From NCBI GenBank assembly GCA_024138015.1, contig JAMXBB010000009.1, positions 10,039,661 through 10,103,660 on the forward strand: DNA of 64,000 nt, given 5' to 3'. Numbering within the stretch: position 1 is the stretch's first letter; each line of letters starts with the position of its first letter. Both the position numbers and the translations under genes were made by a program. Origin of the DNA: Lumnitzera littorea (Eukaryota > Streptophyta > Magnoliopsida > Myrtales > Combretaceae). Below the pieces are notes generated by a model. The model worked only from the letters and a program-made list of their open reading frames with translations, was not told the origin of the DNA and ran no database searches. Positions 34,660 through 48,200 of this stretch are shown piece after piece.

Positions 34660-37600
34660 TATAAGCTCTACAATCAGGTGTTTGAGGTTTGGTTCGTAAA
34701 ATTTAGGATGATTGAGTAAGTTGTTCGGTTGAACCTAAATTTTATTACGAAACTAGGAATATTAGTAAACATGATCTCGTGCGTTTGGATTTAGAAAAAT
34801 AAATAATAAAATAATTAATTATTATAATATCAAATTATATGTATATTACCCTTTATTTATAAAAAATGTGTAAAATAAGTTTCAATAATTAACTAATTGA
34901 TAGAGATAAATTATATGTATAATAAAAATCATAAAATAATTTAAATAATATTTAAGAGTATTTATTTGTATCATATATGTCTTTATGAGTAGATAAAAAT
35001 ATGCGAAATTACTTAAAATATTTGAAATATACTAAAACAATACTAATTAATTAAAGGAAATTCATAAAAATTATAAAAAAAATCAAGAAAATTATAAAAA
35101 CATATGGAATCATCTAGAAATGGGGTGTGGTATGTAGTGATTTAAGGAGAAAATAATATAACCAATAAAAATAGGTTAAATAAAAAGTGAAAAAGGAAAA
35201 GATAAGGGACATGTGGCAATTGGAAATTAAAAGAAAAACCCTAAAATCATCTATAAATTCAACAAACACACATCAAACTTCATTTTAGTTAGTTGGAAAC
35301 TAGAAAAAAAATTGAGAGAGCTTAAGAAGAGATGAGAGAGGATTTTTACAAAAAATTACAAAAATAATGTGCAAATGGAGCATGTAAGGTGAACCCACAT
35401 CCAATGACTACCTGAAGAGGGATGGCTACCACCACATGATAAAAATCTACCACCTGGTATTACTGACAATGGTGGAGCCACCGCTGGTGGCTAAAGGCCC
35501 TTCAATCTTCAATCGGTGAGTTCTGATTTCTATTCCTAATTTGTTTAATTTACTAAAAATGTCAAATATATATGAAAAATTATGAAATTTGGTATTCTAA
35601 AAAATTTTTGTATTTAGATTTAGGAAAAAAAATCAATTTGATAAAATTAGGCATCGAGATATACTACTCTTAAGAAATTATTAAACCGGAGCTAGTTTTC
35701 AATTTCAATTTAAATAACCTTAATGATACTATTTAGGATATATATATATATATAATATTGTTATGAAGGATTTTTCTGAAAATTTATTTTCTAAAATTTT
35801 ATTTAATTTTTAGGCTCTACAATCATACATAAAAGGTAATTTGTGCACTTAATTTAGTAACTTAATGTTAATTTGGTAAAAATACTGATTTAGTATGTAA
35901 TTAGATATCTTAGGATATTAATTGTTGATATAGGGTGATATTTGTAATGTTTGAGGTGTTAAATGTAAGTATTATATAGTAAATATGTAATAGGTAAAAT
36001 GATATATTTTTAGTTAATTTTGTGATTTTGGGTTAATTAGGTACAAATTCTTATTTAGGATATAATTAGACATTGTAATATGTTATTGGATACTGAAGGA
36101 TGATAGATATAGTGTTAGAAGTATTAGATAGGTGATATAAGTGTATAATATATAATATATGTATATTGGAATTGAATGGGTAGAAAATATTAGGTAGAAA
36201 TTAATAGTATTATAATATTAGGAATATGATATAAATTTGATTTGGCAGGTGAATTTATGAAATTATAGGAAAAATGTAGGTTATGCTTATATTGAGAGCT
36301 AATACAGTAGTTTAATTAAGAATATAGTATACCGTATTAATCAAAATACTAGTTAATGGTTAAATATGAGATTTATGATACCTAAGTGTAATGTGATTAA
36401 TTTCACATAATGGTTTGGAATGAGTTTTTAAGGTTCACATATAAAACTCGTAATCAGAAACTGAGTTATAACCTAACCTAAATTAAGAATAATTGTAAAA
36501 GATTTAAAAACCTGAATAATTAGGTATAACAAAAATCTAAACTACATATAACATAAAGAATTACGGAATAAAACTTATATAAGATAGTTATATGAGTATT
36601 AAAATAATGTTTGTATTATAGAGATTATCGGCAATGGCCTATGCAAGTAGCACTTTAAGTGAGTAAGCGGGATCATTACGTTACTATATTTCAAAGTACT
36701 ATTTTATAGTACTTGGAGGCTTGAGATTATACTTGATCGTGTTTGTTAAATAGTTGACTGTACACAGCTTGTGTGTGCATGTTTCTGAATTTGATTGTAT
36801 GATTCTGGTTTATTGATTTGACTTATATTTATGTGATTTGTTTGAATTGATTAAACACCTTAAATTGGACCTAACTAATTATATAAGTTATAAGTATGAA
36901 ACGGATTTGCATAGCAATTCATTAGGGGGGATGTTTAGGATTATTCGGCTAAATACTTTTACCTTTAAAAGGGATAGTGCTTGATAGTATAATAGGTCTC
37001 TTTTTCATCCTTAGCCGAATTAAGTGACGAGAGAGGAGATCGCAGCAAGGGTCAAGTCAATAGTTCGAAGGTAGTCGCGGGATAAGCAGTATCTCCATTA
37101 CACAAACTTAAGTTTGATCGTAAGTTGTTGCATAAATATGAAAACTCCTTAACTCGGATTAGAGTAGATGTAATTTCTTTAATCTTACGACAGATTGGAT
37201 AACGTTGTGTGATGGAAGTTACCTGTACATACATTGTATCTAACTAATTTGGTTAATAACCTTGTTTATGTTCGATGTATAGTTTTATGTCTTTATCCCA
37301 ACTTACTAAACTGTTAGTTGCTCATATCCTTATAAATGTTATTGCAGGAGCTAACTAGAAAGCGGCCTTACAATTATTTTGAAGCTAGTAACTCTTAGAT
37401 CCTAAGGAATGAGGAAATAAATTTGAAGGAGAGATATAGTACAAAAGTCTTAGTTTTTACTTTAGAATCTTCCATTTTTAAATAATATATTACTTAGATA
37501 ATATAATGTTACGAAATCATGTAAACATTAATTGTAATATTTGAACCCTAATATCTAATTTTTTTTCTTATACTTTCTTGGTCAAATAACTTATTTAATT

Positions 37601-37741
37601 TGTAAATTGTTTTCTTCAAATGAGTTAGTCATAAATACCTTGTGTAAATCAAGTCTAAGATATTGGCTGTAAGATTAGCTTATAACTTAAAACGGTTTGC
37701 ATGATAGGATTGTTATGACTTTATTGCCTTGGGGCGTGACA
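34660..37741 (+). mobile_element. X2: about 3.1 kb solo LTR inside element C
   Basis: Starts TATAAGCTCTACAATC (TG changed to TA in the first dinucleotide) and ends GGGGCGTGACA; the tips are partly inverted (TGTAAGC against TGTCACGC). TTTAG duplications flank it. No protein is encoded. A CTATAAATTC box near 35250 followed by a purine-rich leader suggests plus-strand transcription and hence LTR nature. A GGTGG/CCACC-rich patch lies at 35400-35500. A long single LTR without internal region implies recombination between the two LTRs of a full element. Long LTRs of this kind occur in Tekay/Del chromoviruses, but the family is not proven. Confidence 0.65.
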
Positions 37742-37746
37742 TTTAG
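37742..37746 (+). repeat. Target-site duplication TTTAG, right copy (X2)
   Basis: Follows ...GCGTGACA directly and matches 34655-34659. Confidence 0.7.
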
Positions 37747-39620
37747 TACTATTACTGCCTAATTGATTAAGTTCAACAAGAAGAGTAAAGGATTCTGATG
37801 GAATGACTGAGTTGAGTAGAACTTCAGAAAGATTAAGGAGAAGCTCGCTACTGCCCTTGTCCTAGCTTTGCCAGATTTTGACAAGCCATTTGAGTTAGAA
37901 TGCAATGTGTTAGGCAATATATTGGTGCAATTCTAATGTAAGAACGTAGACCAGCTGTTTACCACAGCGAGAAGCTTAGTAGTGCTACATTGAACTATTC
38001 TGTATATGAGAAAGAGTTGTACTCTCTTTTCAAAGCACTTACTATTTAAAAACACTATTTATTACCTCGAGAGTTTGTGATTTATACTGACTATGAGTCC
38101 TTGAAACATCTTAGAAGTCAGAATAAACTTTCAAAAAGACAAGAAAAATTGTTAGAATTTATGGAAGGTTTTTCTTATGAAATTTGACATAAGAAGGGTA
38201 ATGCCAACGTAGTCGCAGGTGCCCAGTCATGTGGGCAAACCTTGCTAGCCACCTTGTAGACGAAACTACTAGGATTTTCCCTTATCACCAAGCTATACGC
38301 TAAGGACCTACATTTTATTCCTATTCTTGAGAAGTGCCGAGAAGGAATAGATGTTGGAGAATATTATCTCAAGGATGGTTACTTGTTTAAGAAAAGAAGG
38401 TTGTGTATACCAAGTTGTTCTATACGTAAACTATTGGTTAAGGAAGCTGATAGTAGTGGATTATTTGGTCATTTTGGAGAGACCAAAACAGCAGACCATT
38501 GCAAGAAAACTTTTATTGGCTTGGTTTAGTCAAGGATATCCATAAGGTAGTCGATAGTTACAAAGTGTGCAAGAAGGCTAAGGCAAAGAAAGGGCCAAGG
38601 GAAAGAAAGGGCCAAATGGATAATATATTCCCTTACCTACACCGACCTTACCTTGGACCGATCTTAGTATGGACTTTGTCCTAGGGTTGCCTTAAACATT
38701 CAGAGGAAAAGATTCAATGTTTGTTGTAATGGACCGATCCGGGAAAATGGAACACTTTATCTCGTACCATCGAATTAATGATGCTTTATAAATTTTTTAT
38801 TTGTTTTTGCAGGAAGTTGTTTAATTATATGGAGTGTCGAAGACCATTATTTCAAATTGGGGCAAAATTCTTGAGCTATTTTCGGAAGACACTTTGGAGA
38901 AGACTTAGGACTAAACTTGTGTTCAGCCCTAGTAGCTACTTTCAGATTAATGGCCAGACTAAAGTGTTGAATAGAACAATGGGCAACTTACTTCGACCTG
39001 TCATGGGAAAGAATTTTGAAAGATTGGTATTTGTGTCTACTAGTTGTGAAGTTCGCATACAATCGAATTGATCGACAGTACTATTAGGAAGACTCCTTTC
39101 GAAGTTGTTTATGGCTTCAACCTCACTATTCCCTTAGATTTGATCAGTACCCTTGCAGCTGCTAAAGAAAGCTAATCTGGAGTCACCTAAGCCTAAGAAT
39201 TACAAGAGCTACATCAGTTTATGGCAAAGAAGATTGCTGAGTTCAATTAAAGACAACAAGAAATTGATAGTCGTAGCTGCTGAACTATTTCCTTTAAGTT
39301 AGGTGACTTAGTATAGATTCACCTTAGTCGAGAAAGATTTCTGCACTTGAGATAGAGTAAGCTATCTCCATGAGCTAATGGTCCATTTAAAGTCTTTAAG
39401 AAGATCAACTGCAACGCTTATCAAATTGAATTGCCGAGGAATTATGGTGTTTCCTCTACCTTCACTATATTCGACTTGATTCCCCATCGACTAGAAGAAG
39501 ACCCAATAGATGCTAGAATAGAGTAAGTGCAAGGAACCCCTTCGGATTTGAGGACAAATCCTTCTAACCCTTGAGCAAATGATAGGAATTAACTCTTCAA
39601 ACTAATTACATGCAACCAAG
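37747..39620 (+). pseudogene. pol part 2 of element C (RNase H, integrase, C-terminus), broken
   Basis: Resumes the polymerase-RNase H link (KKSKGF; KEKLATALVLALPDFDKPFE near 37835). RNase H continues to about 38250. The integrase zinc-binding region lies near 38440-38580 (CKKAKAKKG), and its core at 38650-39170 (FVVMDRSGKMEHFIS, ANTE-like NGQTKVLNRTMGNLLRPV near 38950). After the integrase, NAYQIELP and DLIPHRLEEDP (39415-39510) form the usual C-terminal barrel. The frame then enters the 3' LTR at 39580 as NDRN, with ITCNQARGL downstream, matching the LTR-encoded tail in D and E. Numerous stops. Confidence 0.78.
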
Positions 39621-40110
39621 CTAGAGGATTATAAAGACTCGCACTATGAATATTAGCTTAAAACCCCATTTAGGATGAAGATTCCTATCCTAACCTTAGC
39701 CTTTTACATTTCTACTAACTCGAGTATTGAACTCTAATAAGGATCAACATTTTTCTAACCTGCCGAGCAACCATACCCATTACCAAGCTTGTACCATGAT
39801 CTAAGTAGTTGCCGAATTGATTAGTATCAAATCTCTGTTCGAGCTAAGCTACCAAGATACCTGACTTAGAGAGAACTAGAATATCCTTTAATATCTGAGC
39901 TTTGATCTACACTAAACTAAGTCAGCTTTAATTGTAGTTTCCTTCAAACCTCTTTCGAGCTGGATCTTGTAACTGCTAAGCTACCTCAAAATTCATTTCA
40001 GTAGAGCCAGCCACACTACAAGCCCTCAATCACCTCTTAATACGTATCCTTTGGCATAACATTCCATAAGGATTTCTTACTTTTTCGTATAGAATATTCT
40101 TTATCCTTTT
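39580..40110 (+). repeat. 3' LTR of element C, left part
   Basis: Starts TGATAGGAATTAACTC and aligns with 28488-29040. It is cut at ...ATCCTTTT by element D; the remainder is at 60492-60793. Confidence 0.85.
40106..40110 (+). repeat. Target-site duplication CTTTT, left copy (element D)
   Basis: CTTTT precedes D's TGATATGG tip; the same five bases follow D's other end at 60487-60491. Element C's intact 5' LTR has the uninterrupted site near 29036-29050. Confidence 0.8.
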
Positions 40111-41032
40111 TGATATGGATTCGTGGGTGAACACATGAACTTAATATCATATGTAACCAAAGGAGGTGGGTCAAAGCAGTAAGATGGCTTGAAAAATAAA
40201 TGATAGTCGAGGGATAAGCAGAGGTTCCCGTGCATCAACGATAGATATTACGCACCAATGCCTCACATGAGCTTGAGATACACTTGATATGATGCACAAG
40301 TATGGCTGAAGGTCACTTGCTACTAGTCCACGCTCGAATGGGCTAGATGAGAGTAACTTAAAAGTAAGTAAAAAGGACACTTAGCTCGAGAGAGAGAGAG
40401 AGAGAGTAAAAAGTTCAGTATATTCTTCTATATTGTATTCTTCTAGCTATTACATTATGCAAGTATTTATAGTACCTAATTAAGGCAAGTCTTAAATTAT
40501 CGAAAATTACAGAAATGGATCCTTACTTGCTAAATAAAAAGAAGAATAATTTACAAGGGAAACATGAGATCATGCAAAAGGAACATCTTCTATCAAAAAG
40601 GATAACATGCGCATTTGTAGTCCTAATAACACTGCGAACCAAGTAGGGTTAGGTCTTCTGATCAGGTTTAGTTGGCATTAGCAGTTTGACACTCTAATAG
40701 TTAGGTTGGATAAGGGTGGGCTTGGGGGAACGACTCACATTTGGATTGGCCTCGAATGGTTGGCTTTGAACAATTCTTAGCCTAGCCTTGGTACTGAGGA
40801 GATAGCTGTGTTCATGATTCAGTGCTTGGATTAGGGTGTTGCAGAGGGACCGGATCTAAAGGTCGGCTGATCAACCAGTAGCTTTCAGGATGGTGTAGAA
40901 AGTGAAGTAGCTTGGCAGATCGGATTGGGCAAACATTACTCCTTAGTGCTTAACTTTCCTTGAGTGGCTCGGTAGACCATGTGAGAAAGCCCTTGGGCTC
41001 GGAAGCGAGTGATCGGTCCTTGATCCCTGTCA
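40111..41032 (-). repeat. 3' LTR of element D (922 bp)
   Basis: Plus strand TGATATGGATTCGTGGG...TGATCCCTGTCA. Aligns with 59604-60486 throughout. It contains a GA microsatellite (about 40388-40406), shorter in the other copy. The pol frame ends inside it at 40936. Confidence 0.9.
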
Positions 41033-44000
41033 TCCTCTCCGGGTTGTTTGAGATTTAGGATTAAATCTAGTTTGGCTTCAGGTTGCTCATCTTCGGGAGT
41101 GTAAGGTTGGAGACCGGAAATGTTAAAGGAGTCCGAGACTCCATATCCTTTAGGTAATTTAGTCCTATAGGCATTAGGATTAATCTTTTCAAGCACTTTG
41201 AAAGGTCTATTGGTTTTAAGAGACAACTTGCTCTTCCTCAAGTTTGGGAATTGTTCCTTGCTGAGATGTATCTAGACTAAATCACCTAGCTGAAATTGTC
41301 TCTTCGTCTATCCTTGGCTTTGCTTCTCGAGCTTAGTATTAGCTTGGCCCAATTGTTCTACAACCTTCTGGTGCATGGCTTTGATGGCTTCAACTCTTTT
41401 AACGATTAGCTAGTTATTACTAAACTTTTGCTGGGGTACTTGGTCTATCGGGAGCTTAGGGTTAAAATGATAGGCGACCTCAAATGTTGACATGCTTGTT
41501 ATGCTGTGGGCGGTCTTGTTATAGGTGAACTCAATGATAGGTAGGCATAAGTCCCAGTTGGTCATGTTTCGTTTGACAGTAACCTGTAGAAAAGTTCTTA
41601 CAATTTTGTTGGTAACTTCAGTCTGTCCATCAGTCTGTGGATGGCGGCACATATTGTATAATAGCTTGGTTCCCATCCGCCTCCATATCGTCCTCCAAAA
41701 GTGGCTCATGAACTTGGGGTCTCGGTCCGAAACAATGGTTTTAAGTACACCATGAAGCTTGATCACCTCCTGTAAGAAAAGAAAAGAGATAGCTGAAGCA
41801 TTGTTAGTTTTGGAACAGGGTATGAAATGTGCCATCTTGCTAAATCGATCCACAACCACTATGATGGAGTCCTTCCCTCAGGACGTCCTCGGTAATCCTA
41901 ACATGAAATCTATACTTAGCTTGGACCATAGTTTGGTCGGAACAAGCAAAGGTAGATAATGTCCGTGCTCAGCTTGGCTCTTTGCCTTCCTACAGGTCAC
42001 ATACTTTTCCAATACAGACTATACGTCTCTCATCATTTTCGGCAAAAGAATCTCACAAATAGTACTTCATGGGTTCAGTGTTAGCCTAAATGTCTTGTTA
42101 ATCTTCCTTCATGCGCCTTGTGCACTAACAATTCTCTCATGAAACAAGTCATGATACATAGCTTCCTCTTCTTGAATAAGTATCCATCTTCCCTATGATA
42201 GTCATCCAATGTCCGTCCTTCCTCACATTGGGTATAGATAGGACCAAAGTGTGGGTCTTTAGCAGACAAACCCTTTATGGTTGAAAAATTAAGTAGCCTT
42301 GTTTGCAGTTTGGCCAATAGGGTATGTCATCTTGATAAGGCGTCAACTACTACATTGTTCTTTCCATTCTTATATTGTACGACATAAGAAAAACCCTCCA
42401 TGAACTCGACCCATTTGGCTTATCTTTGGGACAACTTTGGTTGGCTCTTTAGATATCTCAAGGATTCATGATCGGTATTGATCACAAATTCCTTAGCCAG
42501 CAGATAGTGTTGCCATACCGTTAGGGCTTAGACTAAGGAGTAAAACTCCTTGTCATAAACTGAATAATTAAGTGTAAATCCTTGAAGTTTCTTATTGAAG
42601 TAGGCAATAGGTCGGACTTCTTGCATCAGTATAGCTCCTATGCCTAGTTTGGATGCACTATACTCTATTTCGAATACTTTGTCAAAGCTTGGCAGAGCTA
42701 AAACGGGGGCTGTAGTTAGCTTATCCTTCACTTCCTCAAAACTCCTCCTCTCTTTCACCCCTTATCTGAATTCAGCATTCTTTTTTGAGAGTTCGGTGAG
42801 TGGGGCCATAATTGTACTGAAATTCTTTATGAATTTGTGATAGAATGAAGCTAAGTTATGGAAACTTCTCACATCGGCAAAACAGGTCGATGTAGGCCAT
42901 TCTATGATTGCTCTTATCTTCTCATCATCAACTCAGATACCACCTCCATTCATAACAAACCCTAAGAAGATCACCTTGGGTCAGCGAAAGTTACACTTCT
43001 TTAAATTGGCATAGAGTTGTTCAGCTTGGAGTTTTGCAAAGACTCTTTAGAGATGCTCTTTGTGAATCTTTAGGTTGGGTTTGTACACCAAACCGTCGTC
43101 AAAACAAACTATGACAAACCTCCCTATGAATTCTCGGAGCACATGAGTCATCAGGCACATAAATATGCTCAATGCGTTGGATAATCTAAATGGCATTACA
43201 AGCCATTCATATAAACTATGTCGTATCTTGAATGCAGTCTACCACTCATCACCTTCGCGCATTCGCATCTGATGGTATCCAGATTTGAGATTGATCTTGG
43301 AGAACGCTTTTGCTCCACTTAACTTATCTAGCATGTCATCAAGCCTGGGTATGAGATACTTGTACTTGATGGTGATTCGATGGATTGTTCGGCTATCCAT
43401 ATACATCCTCCAAGAACCATCCTTCTTTGGCACTAATAAGGCCGGTATAACACATGGTTTAAGGGACTCGAGCACATACCCCTTCACCAGTGTCTTATCT
43501 ACTTGCTTCTGTAGCTTGGCACCCTGTTTAGGATTCAACCTATAGGTAGGCTTGTTCGGTAATGTGACTCTTGGCTGCAGGTCAATCATATGCTCGATGC
43601 CTTGGATTGAGGGTAGACCTTTCAGTAGTTCCTCTTGCAACAGGTTGGCAAATTCCTTTAGTAAGGTCTTCACCTCAGCAGTCAACTCCTCCTCAAATCT
43701 CATCTCTAGAATTCTTCGAACAAGTAAGTAGGTTGGTCCTTTGAGCTCCATCTCTCTCTTCAGTTCGAGTTGGGTCAACACTAAAGCCTCTTTCTTTAGG
43801 GCTTGGCTTAGTTGGGACTACATGACCTTTACCCGCTTAGTAGTTATAAGACTCAATTTCATCCTCTTGCCTTTATGCTCTATAGAACATGTATTCCTCC
43901 TCCCATCATATATAATTGCTCAATCAAATATCTATGGTTGTTTAAGTAGAATATGGGACGCACTCATGGGCAGCACATTATAGAGTACTTCATTTCGATA

Positions 44001-44411
44001 TTTGCTAATTCAGATCGGCATAGACACCTGTTTGATCACTTGTAAGGCTCTCTTATCATTGAGCCAATGAAGCCTATAAGGTTTTGGGTAAGGTACGGTT
44101 GGCAATTTCAATTGCTGGACCATAAATGTAGAGGCTACATTGGTGTAACTCCTACTGTCTACGATTAGTGCACACAATGATTCATTCACCTTGTATCCAA
44201 TATGTAAGAGGTTTTCTCTTTGTTTGTCTTTGGGTACGAGACTAATACTCATTGTCCTCCTCAATACTAAAGCGGTTAGTATAAAGTTGCTTTCCTTACT
44301 GTAGATAACTTCCTCCTCGGACAGCTTGGTCTGTCTATCCTACTTCTTCATCAGTGTGGTCCACTTTGACAGTCGGCATCTTGCCTCGGATCACCATTGT
44401 TTGCTTATTCA
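40936..44411 (-). pseudogene. pol of element D (PR-RT-RNH-INT), broken, ending inside the 3' LTR
   Basis: Protease at 44010-44264 (LIVDSRSYTNVAST, with Arg where Gly is expected in D-x-G). Reverse transcriptase N-terminal half is an open 180-residue frame (43239-43781: MIDLQPRVTLP; ALLVPKKDGSWRMYMDS; KINLKSGYHQMRMREGDEW). The catalytic box near 43095-43115 reads CFDDGLVY. RNase H at 42528-42758 (FEIEYSASKLGIGAILMQE). Zinc-binding region 42081-42317. Integrase core 41410-41859 (MVVDRFSKMAHFIP; IVSDRDPKFMSHFW; HPQTDGQTEVTN, with D, D retained). The C-terminal frame 40936-41241 (INPNAYRTKLP; GPITRFRAQGL) crosses the LTR boundary at 41032 and ends 96 bases inside it. Stops and shifts separate the blocks, but it is the best preserved gypsy pol here. 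Confidence 0.88.
41033..41045 (-). promoter_or_regulatory. Polypurine tract of element D
   Basis: The minus strand reads CCGGAGAGGA directly before the LTR's TGACAGGG. It is also coding (GEDD...), since the frame runs through it into the LTR. Confidence 0.5.
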
Positions 44412-44416
44412 GGTAT
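44412..44416 (+). repeat. Target-site duplication GGTAT, left copy (element E)
   Basis: GGTAT precedes the LTR tip TGATGCG; the right copy at 58200-58204 reads AGTAT, one base different. Confidence 0.7.
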
Positions 44417-45267
44417 TGATGCGTCTTCAGGTTGAATATACGAAGAAGCACCACAATGAAACAAATCGAAAAGAAAAGAAATTGAGGAAAGGCTAGCAAA
44501 ACCTGGGCAGCTACTAAATGGATATGATACACTACTTAATCCTACTTAACCTACAATTTGCCGGATGTGACACACGGGTTCGAACTGAAGGGTCACTCAC
44601 TGCTACTCCTTATTAAAGGGAATAGATAAGAGTTGAATGATAACAAGAACACTAAGGTTGCTTAAATGAATAATTCTATATTGAAGAGATGATTCCTCAT
44701 ATATAAGAAAGTAGGAGTTTATATACCCGTTCACTAGGATTACTTTACATGTATGAAAAAATAAAAAAGGGTATTCTACAATTGTGTTACATAAGATATA
44801 CTAAAAAGGGTAAAAGAAACAAAGAATATTCAGTGTAAAAAAGAAAGAATCATTTTGGAATACTATGTTAGAAAACATGTGTCACTTGGCGTTTGGATGG
44901 GAGAAATATGGTATAAGGTAGGTAGAAACAGAGTAATACTCGTGGTCAAGGGTCGACTTGATGTAGACTAGGTTGGGGACCGATTAGTTTTTTTGAAGAA
45001 AATTCAGCTTGATTCGGGGTTGGATGCTTTTGGTCGGATTGGGAGCTCACCTCAGCTACTCTTAGGCTATTTCTTGGGATAAAGCATTGCTGTTGAATAG
45101 GGGTAGATCTGACACATGTAAGGATTTAATAGTCAGGTCAGTAAGAGATCAGCTTGGGATAGGAATCCCTGTCTCGGCTATGGCTTAGAGTTAGTATCTT
45201 TCGAGTGAGTCCTTGGAGTCCTCTAGCTCTACTGCATGTGGTCGGTTTGAAGGTTTGATTCTTATCA
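44417..45267 (-). repeat. 3' LTR of element E (851 bp)
   Basis: Plus strand TGATGCGTCTTCAGG...GATTCTTATCA. Aligns with 57353-58199 (for example GGAATAGATAAGAGTTGAAT in both). The minus-strand frame from its tip reads DKNQTFKPTT then SRARGLQGLTRKIL, the coding tail of pol. Confidence 0.9.
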
Positions 45268-48200
45268 TTTGCCAGGGATCAGAAAGATTTGTCCAGAAAT
45301 CTTGAGTGATCTTTGCTCTTTCTTCTAGGTCTCTTGCTGAGTCTTTTTTTGTTGGTTGGTGAGGGATCAGATCGGCCACATTGAAGGTGGAAGAGACTCC
45401 TTAGTTATAAGGAAACTTGATTTAGTAAGCGTTGTGATTAATTTTCCTCAGGATCTTGAACAAACCATTAGTATGAGGAGATAGCTTGTTTTGTCTTAAG
45501 TATGGGAATCATTCTTGACTGAGATGTATCTATACCAAGTCTCCTGATGGAAAGAAATAGTTTGGCGGCCTCGACTACTAATTTTTTATTGTCTCTCATT
45601 GAATTTGTTGATCTTCCTGGTTATATACTGGTATAGCTCATGCAATTCTAGGGCTTGATCAACTTTGGATTAACTTTCTTCAGTAGCCACTAGGGTATCA
45701 ATCATATCTAGAGGAATAATGGGGTTAAGGCTATAGACGACCTCGAATGGGGTCTTCCCAATTGTGCTATGGATATTTCAGTTGTATGCGAACTCTACAA
45801 TTAGGAGGCACAGATCCTAATCCCTCAAGTTCTTTCCCACGAAAACTCTAAGTAGATTACCTAGCGTCCTGTTTACTACTTCAATCTAGCCATCAGTTTG
45901 AGGGTAGCTACTAAAGTTGAATACAAGTTTAATTCCAAGTCTTCTCCAAAGGGTCTTCCAAAAATAGCTAAAAAATTTTGTGTCCTAATTTAAGACAATA
46001 GTATTTGGTACTCCATGTAGTGGGACAACCTACTACAAAAACAAATCAGCAATATATAAAGCATCATTAGTTTGATGGCATGAAATGAAGTGCGCCATCT
46101 TGTTGAAATGGTCTACTACAACAAAGATGGAATCTTTTCCTTTAGATGTCTGGGGTAACCCTAAGACAAAGTCCATGCTAAGATTGGCCTAAGGTAAGGT
46201 TGGCATCGACAGAGACATGTACTCTTCATAGGGTTCTCTCTTCCCCTTATCATGCTTACTCACTTCACAGCGACCAACTACCTTATAGACATATTTAGCC
46301 AAACTTGGCTAGTAAAAGTTCTTCAACAGATTGGCTGTCTTGACCTCTCCAAAGTGGCCTGAAAGTCTACTATTGTATGCTTCCCTGACTAATAGCTTAT
46401 GCATGGAGCAATTTGAAATTCATAGCCTATGGTCCTTAAACAAATTGCGGTCCTTGAACAAGTAGTCATCCTTGAGATAATATCCTCCAATAACCATTCC
46501 TTCTCGATACTGTTCAACGACGGGGCTAAAGTGAGGGTCAGTAGCATATTGCTTAGTGATGAGTGAGAATCCTAATAATCTTGTTTGCAAAGTGGTTAGT
46601 AGAGTTTACAGTCGCAACAGAGTGTCAACAAGCACATTTGCACTTCCCTTCTCGTGCCAAATGATGTACGAGAACCCTTCCATAATGTCTAACCACTTGG
46701 CTTGTCTCTTTAAGAGTTTGTTCTGACTCCCAAGATGCTTTAATGATTTGTGGTTAGTATAAATAACAAACTCTCGTGGTATTAGATAGTGTTGCCAAAC
46801 AGTGAGGGCTAAAAAAAAAGTACAACTTCTTCTCGCATATAGAATAGTTCAGGGCTAGGCTATTCAGTTTCTCACTGTGGTAGGTAACGGGTCGTCACTC
46901 CTACATCAAGACAGCACCAATTACAACTCTCGATGGATTACATTCTAATTCGAAGGGTTTATTGAAATGTAGCAGTGACAGGACATGTGTCGAGGTGAGT
47001 TTTTCCTTAATTTCTCTAAAGCTCTGTTCAGCTCGATTGTTCCACCTAAATCCTTCACTCTTCTTTGTCAACTCGGTCAATAGGGTAGCTATTGTACTGA
47101 AGTCTTTAATAAATTGCCTATGGAAAGAAGTTAGGCCGTGAAAACTTCGAACCTCAATGACATTTGTCGGTGTTGGCCATTCCAAAATAGCTTGGACCTT
47201 TTCCTCATCTGCTCGGGTCCCTTCCCCTAATACTACAAACCTTAGGAATATCACCTCTTTTTGGCAGAACGTGCACTTCTTCACATTCCCATATAACTTC
47301 TCAATTCACAAAATGTCAAATACTTTATGAATATGTTGAACATGGTTGTTCAGGTTAGCATTATATACCAATATGTCATCAAAGTACATGACTACACATC
47401 TCCCAATTAGGGGCCGTATTACATGGTTCATTAACCTCATAAATGTGCTTGGCGCATTAGTAAGTTCAAACGGCATAACTAACTATTCGTAGAGCCCATG
47501 CTTAGTCTTGAAGGTAGTCTTCCATTTATCGCCTAGCCTCATGTGAATTTGGTGGTAGCCACTTCGTAGATCAATCTTTAAAATATCTTTACACCATGAA
47601 GCTCATCTAACATGCCATCGAGCCTCGATATCAGGTATCTATATTTGATAGTAATTTTATTGATTGCTTGATTGTCGATACATATGCGCTATGAACCATC
47701 TTTCTTCGGAACGAGCAGATCTGGTATAGCATAAGGGCTTATGCTCTCCTTCCCTCACTCTATGAACTCGTCCACCTACTTCTTTAGCTTGACAGTCGGC
47801 TTAAGGTTCATCCTATATGCAAGTTAGTTCGGTAGGGCGACGCCTGGCTATAGATCAATACAGTGCTCTATGCCTTGGACTGGTAGTAGTCTTCTAGGTA
47901 GTTCTTTTGGAAACATGTCAGAAAACTCATCTACCAAGCTTCAGATCTCTTTTGGGACATTCTATAATCCTCTCATCTCTAACAATCTCCTAATCAACAG
48001 GATCATAGGCTCTTCAACTTCTTTAGCAGCTTGGAGCTCTCTTCGACTCATCACCAAAGCCTTTTTCTTATTTACTCGGGTGAGTTGGTTATGGGCTTCA
48101 TTTACTTAGGACGACATTAGGGGTTGCAACACAATCTTCCTTCCATCCTTAACAAAGGCATAGGTGTTTTTGTACCTGTTGTGAGTAACACGTCGATTGA

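Noticed and set aside
41525..41959. Plus-strand open frames opposite element D's integrase
   Set aside because: They are shadows of the well-supported minus-strand integrase frame at 41410-41859.
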